DNA of 46,178 bases from Syntrophomonadaceae bacterium (GTDB taxonomy: Bacteria > Bacillota > Syntrophomonadia > Syntrophomonadales > Syntrophomonadaceae): the NCBI GenBank assembly GCA_028692415.1, contig JAQUXM010000007.1, forward strand, positions 1-46,178, in the 5' to 3' direction. Below the pieces are notes generated by a model. The model saw only the letters and a program-made list of their open reading frames with translations. It was not told the origin of the DNA and made no database searches. This document shows, in pieces, positions 22,406 through 31,908 of the stretch; position 1 is the first letter of the stretch; every line of letters begins with the position of its first letter. Made by a program: the position numbers and the translations under genes.

Positions 22406-24523
22406 ATGTCCGAGCCAATACAAAAAAATAAAGTGCTGCGCCCGAAAACGGTCTTGCTATGCGAAAAGCCATCGGTAGCACGTGATATTGCACAAGTATT
22501 ACCAGAGAAATTCAGCAAGCAGGATGGTTACTTGGAAAGCCCTGGTATGATTATCACCTGGGCTTTGGGGCATCTCCTGGAATTAGCCATGCCTGAAAGC
22601 TACAACCCGGCACTGCGACGCTGGACCTTGGCTTCTCTGCCTATATTACCCGAGGATTTCATACTGGTCCCCCGCAAAGATAGTCTTAAACAGTTGAATA
22701 TAATTCAACAGCTCTTGCAGCGCACGGATGTAACAAATATAATAAACGGCTGCGACGCCGGCCGCGAAGGAGAATTAATATTTCGCTACATCTATACATA
22801 CTGCCAGTGCCGTAAGCCTTGCAGCCGTTTGTGGCTTTCCGAAACCACCGACCAAGCCGTATATCACGCTTTTGAAACACTGCGCAGTTCCATAAGCATG
22901 GATAACCTTTATTATTCGGCCCGGGCACGAAGCCAGGCTGATTGGTTGGTGGGTATCAATGCAACCCGGGCACTCAGTGTAAAATACCAGGAAAAACTTA
23001 GTGTAGGCCGCGTTCAGACCCCTACTCTGGCCTTAATTGTAAAACGGGACCACGAAATCGATAACTTCGTTTCGCGCCCCTATTTCGAATTATGGGCTGA
23101 ATTCAAAACAAAAAGCCAAGAATCTTATCGGGGCAAATGGGTTAAGGGCAAGAAAGAATATTTTGCGGCCCGGGAGGAAGCACAGGATTTAAGCAGTCAG
23201 CTGATGCCAGGTATGGAGGGCTCCATAAGAAAACTGCAACAAAAGGAACTCAAAGAAAACCCTCCTCTATTATTTAATCTTAATGACCTGCAGAAACTGG
23301 CCAACCAAAAATATAGCTTAACTGCTGAGCAAACCTTAAAAATTGCACAAAAATTGTACGAAGCCAAATTGCTTACCTATCCGCGCACTGATTCCCGTTA
23401 CCTGACCAAGTCACTGGCACTAAGCTTATCTGCACGTCTTGCTGCTCTTGCCAACACCGAATTATCTCCCTTCCTGAAGAACATCAGCTACAAGATTCCT
23501 GGTAAACGATATGTGGATGACAGCAAGGTGAGTGACCATACCGCGATTATTATTACCGCCAAACCCCCTAATCTGAATGCCTTGAGCAAGCACGAAAAAA
23601 GCATTTATGTTCTGGTAGCCCAAAGAATGCTGGCTATGTTCTATCCGCCAGCCCGCTATCTGCAAACTGTCATAACTACTGAACTGGCTTCGGAAACCTT
23701 TATTTCTAAAGGAAGAATACTTCTGGACCCGGGCTGGAAAACAATCGGCGGAAGTGAGAGCCGGGAGCAAGAATTGCCGGCTGTACAGGAGCAGGAGACA
23801 GTTCGTTTGGAAGCACTGAAAATTGAGGAAAAGCAGCATCAACCACCTAAAAGATACAGCGAAGCTGATCTTCTGTCGGCGATGGAAAACGCAGGCAAAA
23901 TGCTTGATGATAAGAGACTTAAGGAAGCCATGAAAGGCAAAGGACTTGGCACACCGGCTACCCGTGCGGCGATCATTGAAAAACTTATTACTACTGGATA
24001 TATTAAACGCGAAAAGAAACTGCTCCTTGCTACCAGCAAAGGGAAAGAGCTAATTAATATAGTTTTACCGCGCCTTAAAGATCCTGAAATGACCGGGGAA
24101 TGGGAAAAAAAGCTTGGCGACATAGAAAAGGGCCAGTATCGTGAAGAAGTTTTTATGCAGGAGATTAAGCAGCTGCTGCGGGAAATATTGAGTGAAGTAA
24201 TAAAAGAGAAAGCCGGGGAATTAAGTGATTCAGCCATTATTAACCCTAATCTCCAGGATTCGGGGTTCGGTAACTGCCCGCTCTGTGGCCGAAAGCTTCT
24301 GGAAGGCAAAAAAGGCTACGGCTGCAGCGGTTTTCGCAACGGCTGTAAATTCGTAGTCTGGAAAAACATCGCCGGACAGGAAATCAGCCTGGATCATGTT
24401 AAAAGTATTTTAACCTCAGGACGCTCCCAACTGATTAAAGGCTTCGTATCTAAAAAGGGTACCCCCTTTGATGCTCATCTTCGTTTCGACGGTGAAAAAA
24501 TCGTCTTTGATTTTTCAAGGTAA
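22406..24523 (+). CDS. topB: DNA topoisomerase III (type IA)
   Basis: VLLCEKPSVARDIAQVL Toprim; GCDAGREGELIFRYIY; SVGRVQTPTLALIVKRD; catalytic TYPRTDSRYL; C-terminal zinc ribbon CPLCGRKLLEGKKGYGCSGFRNGCKF. Confidence 0.95.
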   Translation: MSEPIQKNKVLRPKTVLLCEKPSVARDIAQVLPEKFSKQDGYLESPGMIITWALGHLLELAMPESYNPALRRWTLASLPILPEDFILVPRKDSLKQLNIIQQLLQRTDVTNIINGCDAGREGELIFRYIYTYCQCRKPCSRLWLSETTDQAVYHAFETLRSSISMDNLYYSARARSQADWLVGINATRALSVKYQEKLSVGRVQTPTLALIVKRDHEIDNFVSRPYFELWAEFKTKSQESYRGKWVKGKKEYFAAREEAQDLSSQLMPGMEGSIRKLQQKELKENPPLLFNLNDLQKLANQKYSLTAEQTLKIAQKLYEAKLLTYPRTDSRYLTKSLALSLSARLAALANTELSPFLKNISYKIPGKRYVDDSKVSDHTAIIITAKPPNLNALSKHEKSIYVLVAQRMLAMFYPPARYLQTVITTELASETFISKGRILLDPGWKTIGGSESREQELPAVQEQETVRLEALKIEEKQHQPPKRYSEADLLSAMENAGKMLDDKRLKEAMKGKGLGTPATRAAIIEKLITTGYIKREKKLLLATSKGKELINIVLPRLKDPEMTGEWEKKLGDIEKGQYREEVFMQEIKQLLREILSEVIKEKAGELSDSAIINPNLQDSGFGNCPLCGRKLLEGKKGYGCSGFRNGCKFVVWKNIAGQEISLDHVKSILTSGRSQLIKGFVSKKGTPFDAHLRFDGEKIVFDFSR

Positions 24524-24565
24524 GGGTACACACCATTAAGGTAAGGGTACACACCTCCTACCGGA

Positions 24566-24639
24566 GGAATGTCCCCATCGTGTGGAATGTCCCCATCGTG
24601 TGGAATGTCCCCATGGTGTGGAATGTCCCCATGGTGTGG
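24566..24639. repeat. 18 bp tandem repeat, 4 units (ggaatgtccccatSgtgt)
   Basis: Units at 24566, 24584, 24602, 24620; two with 'atcg', two with 'atgg'. Confidence 0.95.
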
Positions 24640-24739
24640 GATTTTTGCAAATTCCCTTCATTTACCCTATTTTATCTAAATTATTACTCTGTTCAGATAA
24701 TTTCTCATCTCATCCCCACATATCTTTACCGCGTGCAAA

Positions 24740-24785
24740 TAAAAAAGGCCCCTCCGGGATTGATATCCCTGGAAAGGCCTTTTGT
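24740..24785 (-). terminator. Rho-independent terminator downstream of rplL (possibly bidirectional)
   Basis: Reverse strand AAAAGGCCTTTCCAGGGATATCAATCCCGGAGGGGCCTTTTTT. Confidence 0.85.
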
Positions 24786-24820
24786 TTGCGTTAGCAAAAA
24801 TTTGAAGTTGTAGTATATGA

Positions 24821-25195
24821 TTATTTAACTTCTACACTTCCGCCAGCTTCTTCAATCTTGGCTTTAATCTGTGCGGCTTCTTCTTTGGTAACCTTTTCTT
24901 TGATGGGATTCGGGCACTCATCAACCAGAGTTTTGGCTTCTTTGAGACCCAAGCCAGTAAGCTCGCGAACTACCTTGATAACATTGATCTTCTTATCGCC
25001 GGAAGAAATGAGAATTGCATCAAATTCATATTGTTCTTCAGCAGCTTCTGCAGGAGCAGCGGCGGGAGCAGCGGCCATGGCTACGGGGGCAGCGGCACTT
25101 ACGCCGAACTCTTCTTCCAAAGCCTTTACCAGTTCGGATAATTCCAAAACGGTTAACTGTTTAACAATATCAATAACTTCCTGTACTTTACTCAT
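24821..25195 (-). CDS. rplL: Ribosomal protein L7/L12
   Basis: [55 protein letters not shown]. Confidence 0.99.
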   Translation of the reverse strand: MSKVQEVIDIVKQLTVLELSELVKALEEEFGVSAAAPVAMAAAPAAAPAEAAEEQYEFDAILISSGDKKINVIKVVRELTGLGLKEAKTLVDECPNPIKEKVTKEEAAQIKAKIEEAGGSVEVK

Positions 25196-25278
25196 TAAAA
25201 TACCCTCCTATTATTTACGCTGGCGCGTATTTTTTATTTTTTTGCCCATATTGAGCAATGGTTCTCATTAAGCCTTAA

Positions 25279-25800
25279 TTAGCTGGCTTGCTGTTCCCTG
25301 ATCTGGTTCAGCACCCTTGCCAAACCGCTGATGTTGGCATCCAGAACGCGTACAAAGCTGCTGATGGGAGCCTGCATAGTTCCAAGCACCTGAGCAATCA
25401 GGGCATCACGCGGCGGCAGGTCAGCCAAGGACTTAACTTTATCCGCAGATAACATTTGACCTTGCAGGATTGCTACTTTCACATCCAGCTTCTTGTATTG
25501 CTTGATAAACTCATAAATAACCTTGGTTGGTTCCACAGGATCTTCATTACTGAATAGTACAGCATTGGGACCGGCTATATGTGGAATAACATCACTATGG
25601 CCAGTATTGTTCAGAGCAAATTCAGTCAGCGTATTCTTCAAAACTTTGTACTCAACACCGGGGGCACGCAACTTATTCCTGAGCACAGTCATCTCGTCGA
25701 CATTAATTCCCCGATAGTCAGTAAATACAACCAGCATTGCGTCCTGCAACTTTTGCTCGATTTCCTGGACCACCTGTTTCTTGGCATCGATTTTGGGCAT
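25279..25800 (-). CDS. rplJ: Ribosomal protein L10
   Basis: KKQVVQEIEQKLQDAMLVVFTDYRGINVDEMTVLRNKLR. Confidence 0.98.
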   Translation of the reverse strand: MPKIDAKKQVVQEIEQKLQDAMLVVFTDYRGINVDEMTVLRNKLRAPGVEYKVLKNTLTEFALNNTGHSDVIPHIAGPNAVLFSNEDPVEPTKVIYEFIKQYKKLDVKVAILQGQMLSADKVKSLADLPPRDALIAQVLGTMQAPISSFVRVLDANISGLARVLNQIREQQAS

Positions 25801-25866
25801 TCATATTCACCCCCCTCTTGTAATTTAGAATTTTTAATGATGGTTGAGAATTCATCATTCAAGCTT

Positions 25867-26005
25867 GATGCTAAAAACCCCTGCAGGCAAGTGCAGAGGT
25901 TTAAAAAAATGTCATGCATTAAAAGCTTGACGATCTATTCGTAACCTCGGCAGGTGAACTTGCATTCATTAAGGCTTGCGCCACCGGCTGTCTGCAGTTT
26001 ATTTT
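25867..26005 (-). ncRNA. L10 leader (autoregulatory mRNA leader upstream of rplJL) with terminator hairpin
   Basis: Reverse strand GCAGACAGCCGGTGGCGCAAGCCTTAATGAATGCAAGTTCACCTGCCGAGGTTACG, then AACCTCTGCACTTGCCTGCAGGGGTTTTTAG; matches the L10-leader layout and position. Confidence 0.85.
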
Positions 26006-26030
26006 CTAAAGTTTTCAGATATTAAGTATT

Positions 26031-26732
26031 TTACTTGTTGGCCGCCATTAATACAAGCGGATTTATCTTGATACCCGGGCTCATGGTGGAACAAACGCTT
26101 ACCGAACGCATATATTGTCCCTTGGCAGCGGCTGGTTTAGCCTTGATCAGGGCTTCCGCAAAAGCATTCAAATTACCCTGCAGCTTATCCAGATCGAAAG
26201 ACACTCTGCCAATCGGAGCATGAACAATGGAGTTCTTGTCAACACGATATTCGATACGGCCGGCTTTTAATTCAGTAATGGTCCGCTCAACATCAAAAGT
26301 AACCGTTCCGGCTTTCGGGTTAGGCATTAAGCCGCGGGGGCCCAGTATCTTACCCAGTTTACCAACAACCGCCATCATATCGGGAGTGGCTACGGCTACA
26401 TCAAAATCAAACCATCCACCCTGGATTTTTTCCGCGAGTTCTTCGCCACCTGCGTAATCAGCTCCTGCTGCTTCCGCTTCTTTAACCTTCTCGCCCTTGG
26501 CAAATACTAACACTTTTCTGGTTTTACCAGTTCCATGGGGTAAACTAACTGTCCCTCTGACCTGTTGGTCAGCATGGCGGGGATCCACGCCTAATTTAAT
26601 ATGAACTTCAACCGTTTCGTCAAATTTGGCACTTGCCACCTCTTTAACCAGTTGCAGTGCCTCGGCGGGTTCATAGAGCTTAAAACGCTCGATTTTGGCA
26701 TTAGCTGTTTTGTATATTTTTCCTCTTTTCAT
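26031..26732 (-). CDS. rplA: Ribosomal protein L1
   Basis: [62 protein letters not shown]. Confidence 0.99.
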   Translation of the reverse strand: MKRGKIYKTANAKIERFKLYEPAEALQLVKEVASAKFDETVEVHIKLGVDPRHADQQVRGTVSLPHGTGKTRKVLVFAKGEKVKEAEAAGADYAGGEELAEKIQGGWFDFDVAVATPDMMAVVGKLGKILGPRGLMPNPKAGTVTFDVERTITELKAGRIEYRVDKNSIVHAPIGRVSFDLDKLQGNLNAFAEALIKAKPAAAKGQYMRSVSVCSTMSPGIKINPLVLMAANK

Positions 26733-26847
26733 TAATAAACCTCCTTGTGGTTAATTCGGTACTAGACCTCCCACGTTTGCGTAGCGCAATTATGAATGCA
26801 AATCTTAAATTTTTACATTCAATTGTTAAGTAATGCTGCCAAATAGG

Positions 26848-27273
26848 CTAGTCAATTACTTCCAAACCCATGCTGCGAGCTGTACCTTCTATCATTTTTA
26901 TGGCAGCTTCGATATCATTGGCATTAAGGTCTTCCTTCTTGGTAGCAGCAATCTCCTCCAACTTGGCTCGGGTGACTTTGCCTACCTTTTTACGGTTTGG
27001 CTCTCCAGAACCTTTTTCAACACTGGCTGCCTTTTTAAGCAAGTCAGATGCCGGTGGTGATTTTATTACAAAAGTAAAAGATCTGTCCTCAAAAACAGTT
27101 ATTTCAACCGGAACAATATATCCTGTCTGGTTGGCGGTTCTCGCATTATACTCTTTACAGAAACCCATTATGTTGACACCGTATTGTCCCAAGGCCGGTC
27201 CCACTGGCGGCGCCGGGGTCGCTTTGCCCGCAGCGATTTGCAGTGATACCTTTCCCATTACTCTTTTGGCCAC
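26848..27273 (-). CDS. rplK: Ribosomal protein L11
   Basis: [36 protein letters not shown]. Confidence 0.99.
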   Translation of the reverse strand: MAKRVMGKVSLQIAAGKATPAPPVGPALGQYGVNIMGFCKEYNARTANQTGYIVPVEITVFEDRSFTFVIKSPPASDLLKKAASVEKGSGEPNRKKVGKVTRAKLEEIAATKKEDLNANDIEAAIKMIEGTARSMGLEVID

Positions 27274-27285
27274 TTTTACACCTCC

Positions 27286-27873
27286 CTACATTTTCTCTAT
27301 TTGTTCATATTCCAATTCCACAGGGGTTTCCCTGCCAAACATAGAAATATTAACCCTGATTTTACCGCGCTCCGGCAACAGTTCTCTTACTACACCTTCA
27401 AAATTGGCAAACGGTCCGGTTTTTACACGAATATTTTCACCAATTTCGATATCAATAATTTTAGTTTTCTTTTCCAGCAGGCCCATTTGTCTTAATATTT
27501 TATTGATTTCATCAGGCAGCAAGGCAATGGGTTTGCCACCGCTACCCACAAAACCAGTAACGCCTGGCGTATGTCTGACTACGTACCATGAGTCCTCACT
27601 CATAATCATGTTGACGATCACATAGCCAGGAAAAACCCGCTTGGTAGTAACCTTTCTTTTGCCGCTTTTATATTCGACTTCCTGTTCCTCCGGTATGATT
27701 ACATCGAATATTTTGTCATGCATATTCATGGATTCTACCCTTTTAGCCAGGTCGACCTTGATTTTGTTCTCATAACCGGAATAGGTATGTACTACATACC
27801 AATCGCCCTGCCACTTTTTTTCTTCGCCCGGGTCGGTATTCTTTTCACTCTCTATATTTTTGTCCAGTTCCAA
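27286..27873 (-). CDS. nusG: Transcription termination/antitermination factor NusG
   Basis: WYVVHTYSGYENKIKVDLAKRVES...FPGYVIVNMIMSEDSWYVVRHTPGVTGFVG. Confidence 0.98.
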   Translation of the reverse strand: MELDKNIESEKNTDPGEEKKWQGDWYVVHTYSGYENKIKVDLAKRVESMNMHDKIFDVIIPEEQEVEYKSGKRKVTTKRVFPGYVIVNMIMSEDSWYVVRHTPGVTGFVGSGGKPIALLPDEINKILRQMGLLEKKTKIIDIEIGENIRVKTGPFANFEGVVRELLPERGKIRVNISMFGRETPVELEYEQIEKM

Positions 27874-27912
27874 TTGCTGGTCTATGCTAATTTAGACCCA
27901 CCCCTTCCATGC

Positions 27913-28164
27913 TTATCCAAAGGCCTTAAACAATTTGTCCAACAAAAATGAGAGCCCTGAATCAAAAAGCCAAATAATCAGACTAACCAAGAAAACAGAA
28001 AATAAAACAACTCCAGTGTAAGCCATTAGCTGCTGCCTGCCGGGCCAGTGAACTTTTTTTAATTCACTGTAAACATTAATAAAATACTGCCTGCCAGTTT
28101 CCCAATAACCCTTAAGGTTAAACTCTTTAGCAGCAGGAATATTGTTTTTAACCAATATATTCAC
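27913..28164 (-). CDS. secE: Preprotein translocase subunit SecE
   Basis: FINVYSELKKVHWPGRQQLMAYTGVVLFSVFLVSLIIWLFD; upstream of nusG. Confidence 0.95.
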   Translation of the reverse strand: MNILVKNNIPAAKEFNLKGYWETGRQYFINVYSELKKVHWPGRQQLMAYTGVVLFSVFLVSLIIWLFDSGLSFLLDKLFKAFG

Positions 28165-28173
28165 ATCCCTGAA

Positions 28174-28323
28174 TTACTTAATCTCCTTGTGAACGGTATG
28201 CGTGTTGCAAAATTTGCAATATTTTTTAACTTCCAGTTTTTCGGTTTGCTTTTTTTTATCCCGAGTAGCATTATAGTTGCGTTGTTTACAGTCACTACAC
28301 GCCAAGATTATACCAACCCTCAC
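28174..28323 (-). CDS. rpmG: Ribosomal protein L33 (49 aa, GTG start; below ORF-track cutoff)
   Basis: Reverse strand GTG AGG GTT GGT... = [49 protein letters not shown], CxxC pairs, SD GGAGGTG upstream. Confidence 0.95.
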   Translation of the reverse strand: MRVGIILACSDCKQRNYNATRDKKKQTEKLEVKKYCKFCNTHTVHKEIK

Positions 28324-28515
28324 GACGATGACACCTCCATCCTGTGCACAAAAATTCTATAATACTCTATCACAAGGCTGTTCCCTATGTCAAATAGCCA
28401 TCACTTTAACTGTCATAATGTTACCCATTAAAACCGCAGGGTATAACCATCCCATAGGCCTTGGAGTTTGGAAGGTTATTTGGCAAGAAGTACGCCTTAC
28501 TCCTTACTTTTCCTA

Positions 28516-29712
28516 CTAGATAGAGATAACGACACCAGAACCGACTGTTCTGCCACCTTCGCGAATCGCGAATCTTAAGCCTTCTTCAATGGCTATTGGA
28601 GTGATCAGTTCGATGCCCATTTGGATATTGTCGCCGGGCATGATCATTTCTACGCCTTCGGGCAGCTCAATTACGCCGGTTACATCGGTGGTGCGGAAGT
28701 AAAACTGCGGACGGTATCCTCCGAAGAACGGGGTATGTCGGCCTCCTTCTTCTTTGGTCAGTACATATACCTGCGCCATGAATTTGGTCAAGGGCTTGAT
28801 GCTGTTAGGTTTGGCCAACACCATTCCTCTTTCTACTTCTTTCCGGTCTACTCCTCTTAACAGGGTTCCAATGTTATCTCCAGCCTGGGCATAGTCCAAA
28901 AGCTTTCTGAACATTTCTACGCCGGTGCATACGGTCTTCCGGGTAGCTTCTCTCATCCCTACTATTTCAACTTCTTCGCCGACTTTGATCTGGCCTCTTT
29001 CTACTCTGCCAGTAGTTACGGTTCCCCTGCCGGTTATGGTGAATACGTCTTCGATGGGCATCAGGAACGGCTTGTCGGTGGCTCTTTCCGGCAGCGGTAC
29101 AGATTCATCTACTGCATCCATCAGTTCCCATATGTGACCGCACCATTCGCAGTCCCGGCTGCCGCAGCTGCATTCCAGGGCTTTTAAGGCTGATCCCATT
29201 ACCACCGGAATATCATCTCCGGGGAATTCATAGAAGCTTAAGAGTTCACGGACTTCCATTTCTACCAGTTCCAGCAGTTCGGGGTCGTCCACCATGTCGG
29301 TCTTATTCATGAATACTACCATGTGATGTACGCCTACCTGTCTGGACAGGAGTATATGCTCTCTGGTCTGCGGCATCGGTCCATCGGCTGCTGATACGAC
29401 CAGAATCGATCCGTCCATCTGGGCTGCTCCGGTTATCATGTTCTTTATGTAGTCTGCATGACCCGGGCAGTCTACATGGGCATAATGTCTCTTCTCAGTC
29501 TCATATTCTACATGGGCGGTGTTTATGGTTATTCCTCTTTCTCTCTCTTCCGGCGCTTTGTCAATCTCGGCATAGGATGTCGCTTTCGCTCCTCCTACTT
29601 TAGATAACACCTGGGTGATTGCTGCGGTCAATGTCGTCTTGCCATGGTCTATATGCCCAATGGTCCCTACGTTAAGATGAGGTTTTGTCCTCTCGAATTT
29701 TGCCTTTGCCAT
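28516..29712 (-). CDS. tuf: Elongation factor Tu, copy 2 (ORF track start 29724; MAKAKF start at 29712 preferred)
   Basis: Near-identical to copy 1 at protein level; upstream of rpmG-secE-nusG. Confidence 0.99.
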   Translation of the reverse strand: MAKAKFERTKPHLNVGTIGHIDHGKTTLTAAITQVLSKVGGAKATSYAEIDKAPEERERGITINTAHVEYETEKRHYAHVDCPGHADYIKNMITGAAQMDGSILVVSAADGPMPQTREHILLSRQVGVHHMVVFMNKTDMVDDPELLELVEMEVRELLSFYEFPGDDIPVVMGSALKALECSCGSRDCEWCGHIWELMDAVDESVPLPERATDKPFLMPIEDVFTITGRGTVTTGRVERGQIKVGEEVEIVGMREATRKTVCTGVEMFRKLLDYAQAGDNIGTLLRGVDRKEVERGMVLAKPNSIKPLTKFMAQVYVLTKEEGGRHTPFFGGYRPQFYFRTTDVTGVIELPEGVEMIMPGDNIQMGIELITPIAIEEGLRFAIREGGRTVGSGVVISI

Positions 29713-29796
29713 CCTTTCTCTCACCTTTCCTTTTTTAGTATTTTTAGGGCTTTACTCCGTTATTAAACCAACTTATATTTTACCCAATATGGAAGC

Positions 29797-29830
29797 AAAA
29801 TAAAAGGAGTGAGAAAATATCCCACTCCTT
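29797..29830 (-). terminator. Terminator of tRNA operon
   Basis: Reverse strand AAGGAGTGGGATATTTTCTCACTCCTTTTATTTT. Confidence 0.75.
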
Positions 29831-29840
29831 ACCTTCTCTA

Positions 29841-29917
29841 TGGTAGCGGCGAAGGGATTCGAACCCCTGACACTACGGGTATGAACCGTATGCTCTAGCC
29901 AGCTGAGCTACGCCGCC
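29841..29917 (-). tRNA. tRNA-Met(CAT), elongator type
   Basis: GGCGGCGTAGCTCAGCTGGCTAGAGCATACGGTTCATACCCGTAGTGTCAGGGGTTCGAATCCCTTCGCCGCTACCA; CCA encoded. Confidence 0.95.
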
Positions 29918-29920
29918 AGA

Positions 29921-29996
29921 TGGAGCCCTTAACCGGACTTGAACCGGTGACCTCATCCTTACCAAGGATGCGCTCTGCCGACTGAGCTATAAGGGC
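29921..29996 (-). tRNA. tRNA-Thr(GGT)
   Basis: GCCCTTATAGCTCAGTCGGCAGAGCGCATCCTTGGTAAGGATGAGGTCACCGGTTCAAGTCCGGTTAAGGGCTCCA. Confidence 0.95.
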
Positions 29997-30093
29997 AGAT
30001 AAACTAAACTCCGACTACTGCTTGGAATTTTACGTAATTGCTTTTTACTTGCACCTACCCTGCGGGCACTTCCCCAAATGAAACTACTATTGC

Positions 30094-30224
30094 ACATGGT
30101 TGCACCCTTCGGGCACTACTGATGCGCTCATGGTTAGCTTCCTACCAGCTAACAGACCCTTAATACATTTAAGTTTTTAACATGGTTGAGTATTTTACTC
30201 AACCATGATCGCGTTTATGGTTGC
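30094..30224. repeat. 131 bp spacer repeat unit 1 (tRNA operon spacer)
   Basis: acatggttgcacccttcgggcactactgatgcgctcatggttagc...catggttgagtattttactcaaccatgatcgcgtttatggttgc; near-identical to 30343-30473. Confidence 0.95.
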
Positions 30225-30342
30225 ACCCCTTCGGGCACTTGCGATGTTCACATGGTCGGATTTTGTTTAATTTTACTAAGCAATTGACACTATATAATAA
30301 TCTTTATCATGGTCGCACCTTGCGATGCGACCATGATCACTT

Positions 30343-30466
30343 ACATGGTTGCACCCTTCGGGTACCACTGATGCGATCATGGTTAGCTTCTTACCAGCTA
30401 ACAGAACAATGATACATTTAAGTTTTTAACATGGTTGAGTATTTTACTCAACCATGATCGCGTTTA

Positions 30467-30473
<7 letters not shown>
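30343..30473. repeat. 131 bp spacer repeat unit 2, running into tRNA-fMet 3' end
   Basis: Same order of motifs as unit 1 with a few substitutions; last 7 bp are tRNA-fMet 3' end. Confidence 0.95.
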
Positions 30474-30542
<69 letters not shown>

Positions 30543-30549
30543 TCGTAGA

Positions 30550-30634
30550 TGGTGGAGGGAGAAGGATTCGAACCTTCGAAAGCGTTGCTAACAGATTTAC
30601 AGTCTGCCCCCTTTAGCCTCTTGGGTATCCCTCC
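30550..30634 (-). tRNA. tRNA-Tyr(GTA), class II long variable arm
   Basis: GGAGGGATACCCAAGAGGCTAAAGGGGGCAGACTGTAAATCTGTTAGCAACGCTTTCGAAGGTTCGAATCCTTCTCCCTCCACCA. Confidence 0.95.
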
Positions 30635-30647
30635 ATGGACTATAAAC

Positions 30648-30723
30648 TGGAGCCGAGCACAGGACTTGAACCCGCAACCTGCTGATTACAAATCAGCTGC
30701 TCTACCGATTGAGCTAGCTCGGC
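30648..30723 (-). tRNA. tRNA-Thr(TGT)
   Basis: GCCGAGCTAGCTCAATCGGTAGAGCAGCTGATTTGTAATCAGCAGGTTGCGGGTTCAAGTCCTGTGCTCGGCTCCA. Confidence 0.95.
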
Positions 30724-30735
30724 TCAGCAAATAAT

Positions 30736-30764
30736 ATTTTATACTCTGAGCCGACTAAAGTCAA
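30736..30764 (-). promoter_or_regulatory. Predicted sigma-A-type promoter of the tRNA operon (TTGACT - 17 bp - TAAAAT)
   Basis: Reverse strand -35 30759-30764, -10 30736-30741, just upstream of tRNA-Thr(TGT). Confidence 0.65.
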
Positions 30765-30787
30765 ATACTATTTACGGTAATTTAACT

Positions 30788-30923
30788 TTTTAGCAACAAA
30801 AGAAACTGCGGAGCAGTTTCAACACACCGCTACAACGAGGCAGGGCTTTGGAACCTGATATCCGTTTTGTCAACAGGATGCCAAATGATTATTGAAGCAA
30901 AAAAACCCTTTGCGCCTCGTTAT
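30788..30923 (-). repeat. Structured intergenic repeat, copy A (diverged)
   Basis: Reverse strand ATAACGAGGCGCAAAGG...CTGTTGACAAAACGG...CCCTGCCTCGTTGTAGCGGTGTGTTGAAACTGCTCCGCAGTTTCTTTTGTTGCTAAAA. Confidence 0.85.
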
Positions 30924-31570
30924 ATTGCGTTTCGGTCCTCCAGATACTTTTCCAGCTTCCTTTTTACCCTCTGCAGGGCATTATCAATCGATTTCACATG
31001 TCTCTTAAGATCAATGGCTATCTCATGGTAGGATTTGCCCTCCAGATAGGCCATAAGGACTTTCCACTCCAGTGAGCTCAATATCTCGCCAATTTTTTTC
31101 TCGATAAATATGAACTCTTCCCGGCTGATAACAATCTCTTCCGGATTCGTAATTCTAGTTGTGGATAATATATCCATGAGCGTACGTTCGGATTCTTCAT
31201 CATAAATAGGTTTGTTAAGTGATACATAGGAATTGAGCGGAATGTGTTTCTGCCGGGTGGCAGTCTTGATGGCGGTAATTATTTGCCGGGTAATACATAA
31301 TTCAGCAAAAGCACGGAATGAGGTCAACTTGTCCAACTTATAATCGCGAATTGCCTTAAAAAGACCTATCATACCTTCTTGTATGATATCCTCTTTATCA
31401 GCTCCAATGAGAAAATAAGATCTGGCTTTTGCTCTTACAAAATTTTTATATTTATCCATTAGAAATTCTATCGCAAATTGATCGCCCTGCTGGGCTAGTT
31501 CCACTATTTCTTCATCACATATTTCTAGATATGTAAGACAAATTCTTTTTACAGCGACAGAACCGGACAT
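30920..31570 (-). CDS. sigH: RNA polymerase sigma-H factor (Spo0H-like)
   Basis: FLMDKYKNFVRAKARSYFLIGADKEDIIQEGMIGLFKAIRDY...FRAFAELCITRQIITAIKTATRQKHIPLNSYVSL; rlmB-sigH-tRNA-tuf context. Confidence 0.95.
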   Translation of the reverse strand: MSGSVAVKRICLTYLEICDEEIVELAQQGDQFAIEFLMDKYKNFVRAKARSYFLIGADKEDIIQEGMIGLFKAIRDYKLDKLTSFRAFAELCITRQIITAIKTATRQKHIPLNSYVSLNKPIYDEESERTLMDILSTTRITNPEEIVISREEFIFIEKKIGEILSSLEWKVLMAYLEGKSYHEIAIDLKRHVKSIDNALQRVKRKLEKYLEDRNAI

Positions 31571-31740
31571 TCAATCGCCTCCATTAGTTATTTTAAATAA
31601 GCACAGTACACACATCTTCTTAATTATAGCCATTGGTCCATAACTAGTCAATATACCTCTGTACACCCCCGGGGGAAAGACAAAACTCAACAAACAAGCA
31701 AGTACCTGCTCCGATGAAAATACAGCGCGCTTGGGCCAGT

Positions 31741-31898
31741 ATAACGAGCTGAAAGGATGTCCACCGCTTCTTTAAGCGATCGGGTTCCTATCATCGAGTT
31801 CCGGGTTCCTATTAACAAAACCGGCGGCGGGTTCTAATTCCCTGCCTCGTTGCAGCGACGTATTAAAACTGCTCCGCAGTTTCTTCCGCTGCTTAAAT
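31741..31898 (+). repeat. Structured intergenic repeat, copy B (internal duplication of gggttccta)
   Basis: ataacgagctgaaaggatgtccaccgcttctttaagcg...cctattaacaaaaccggcggcgggttctaattccctgcctcgttgcagcg...aaactgctccgcagtttcttccgctgctta. Confidence 0.9.
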
Positions 31899-31908
31899 TA
31901 AGGAACTC

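Noticed and set aside
24566-24639. Possible CRISPR at the 18 bp repeats
   Set aside because: Contiguous tandem units with no spacers
24580-24813. Two plus-strand ORFs with hexapeptide repeats (MWNVPIVWNVPMV / MECPHRVECPHGV)
   Set aside because: Translation of the 18 bp tandem repeat, whose unit is a multiple of 3; runs through the rplL terminator
28164-28174. tRNA-Trp commonly found between rpmG and secE
   Set aside because: Only about 9 bp separates the genes; no tRNA present
28516-29712. tuf2 as a recently acquired or degenerate copy
   Set aside because: Intact ORF in the standard sigH-tRNA-tuf-rpmG-secE-nusG context; duplicate tuf genes are common
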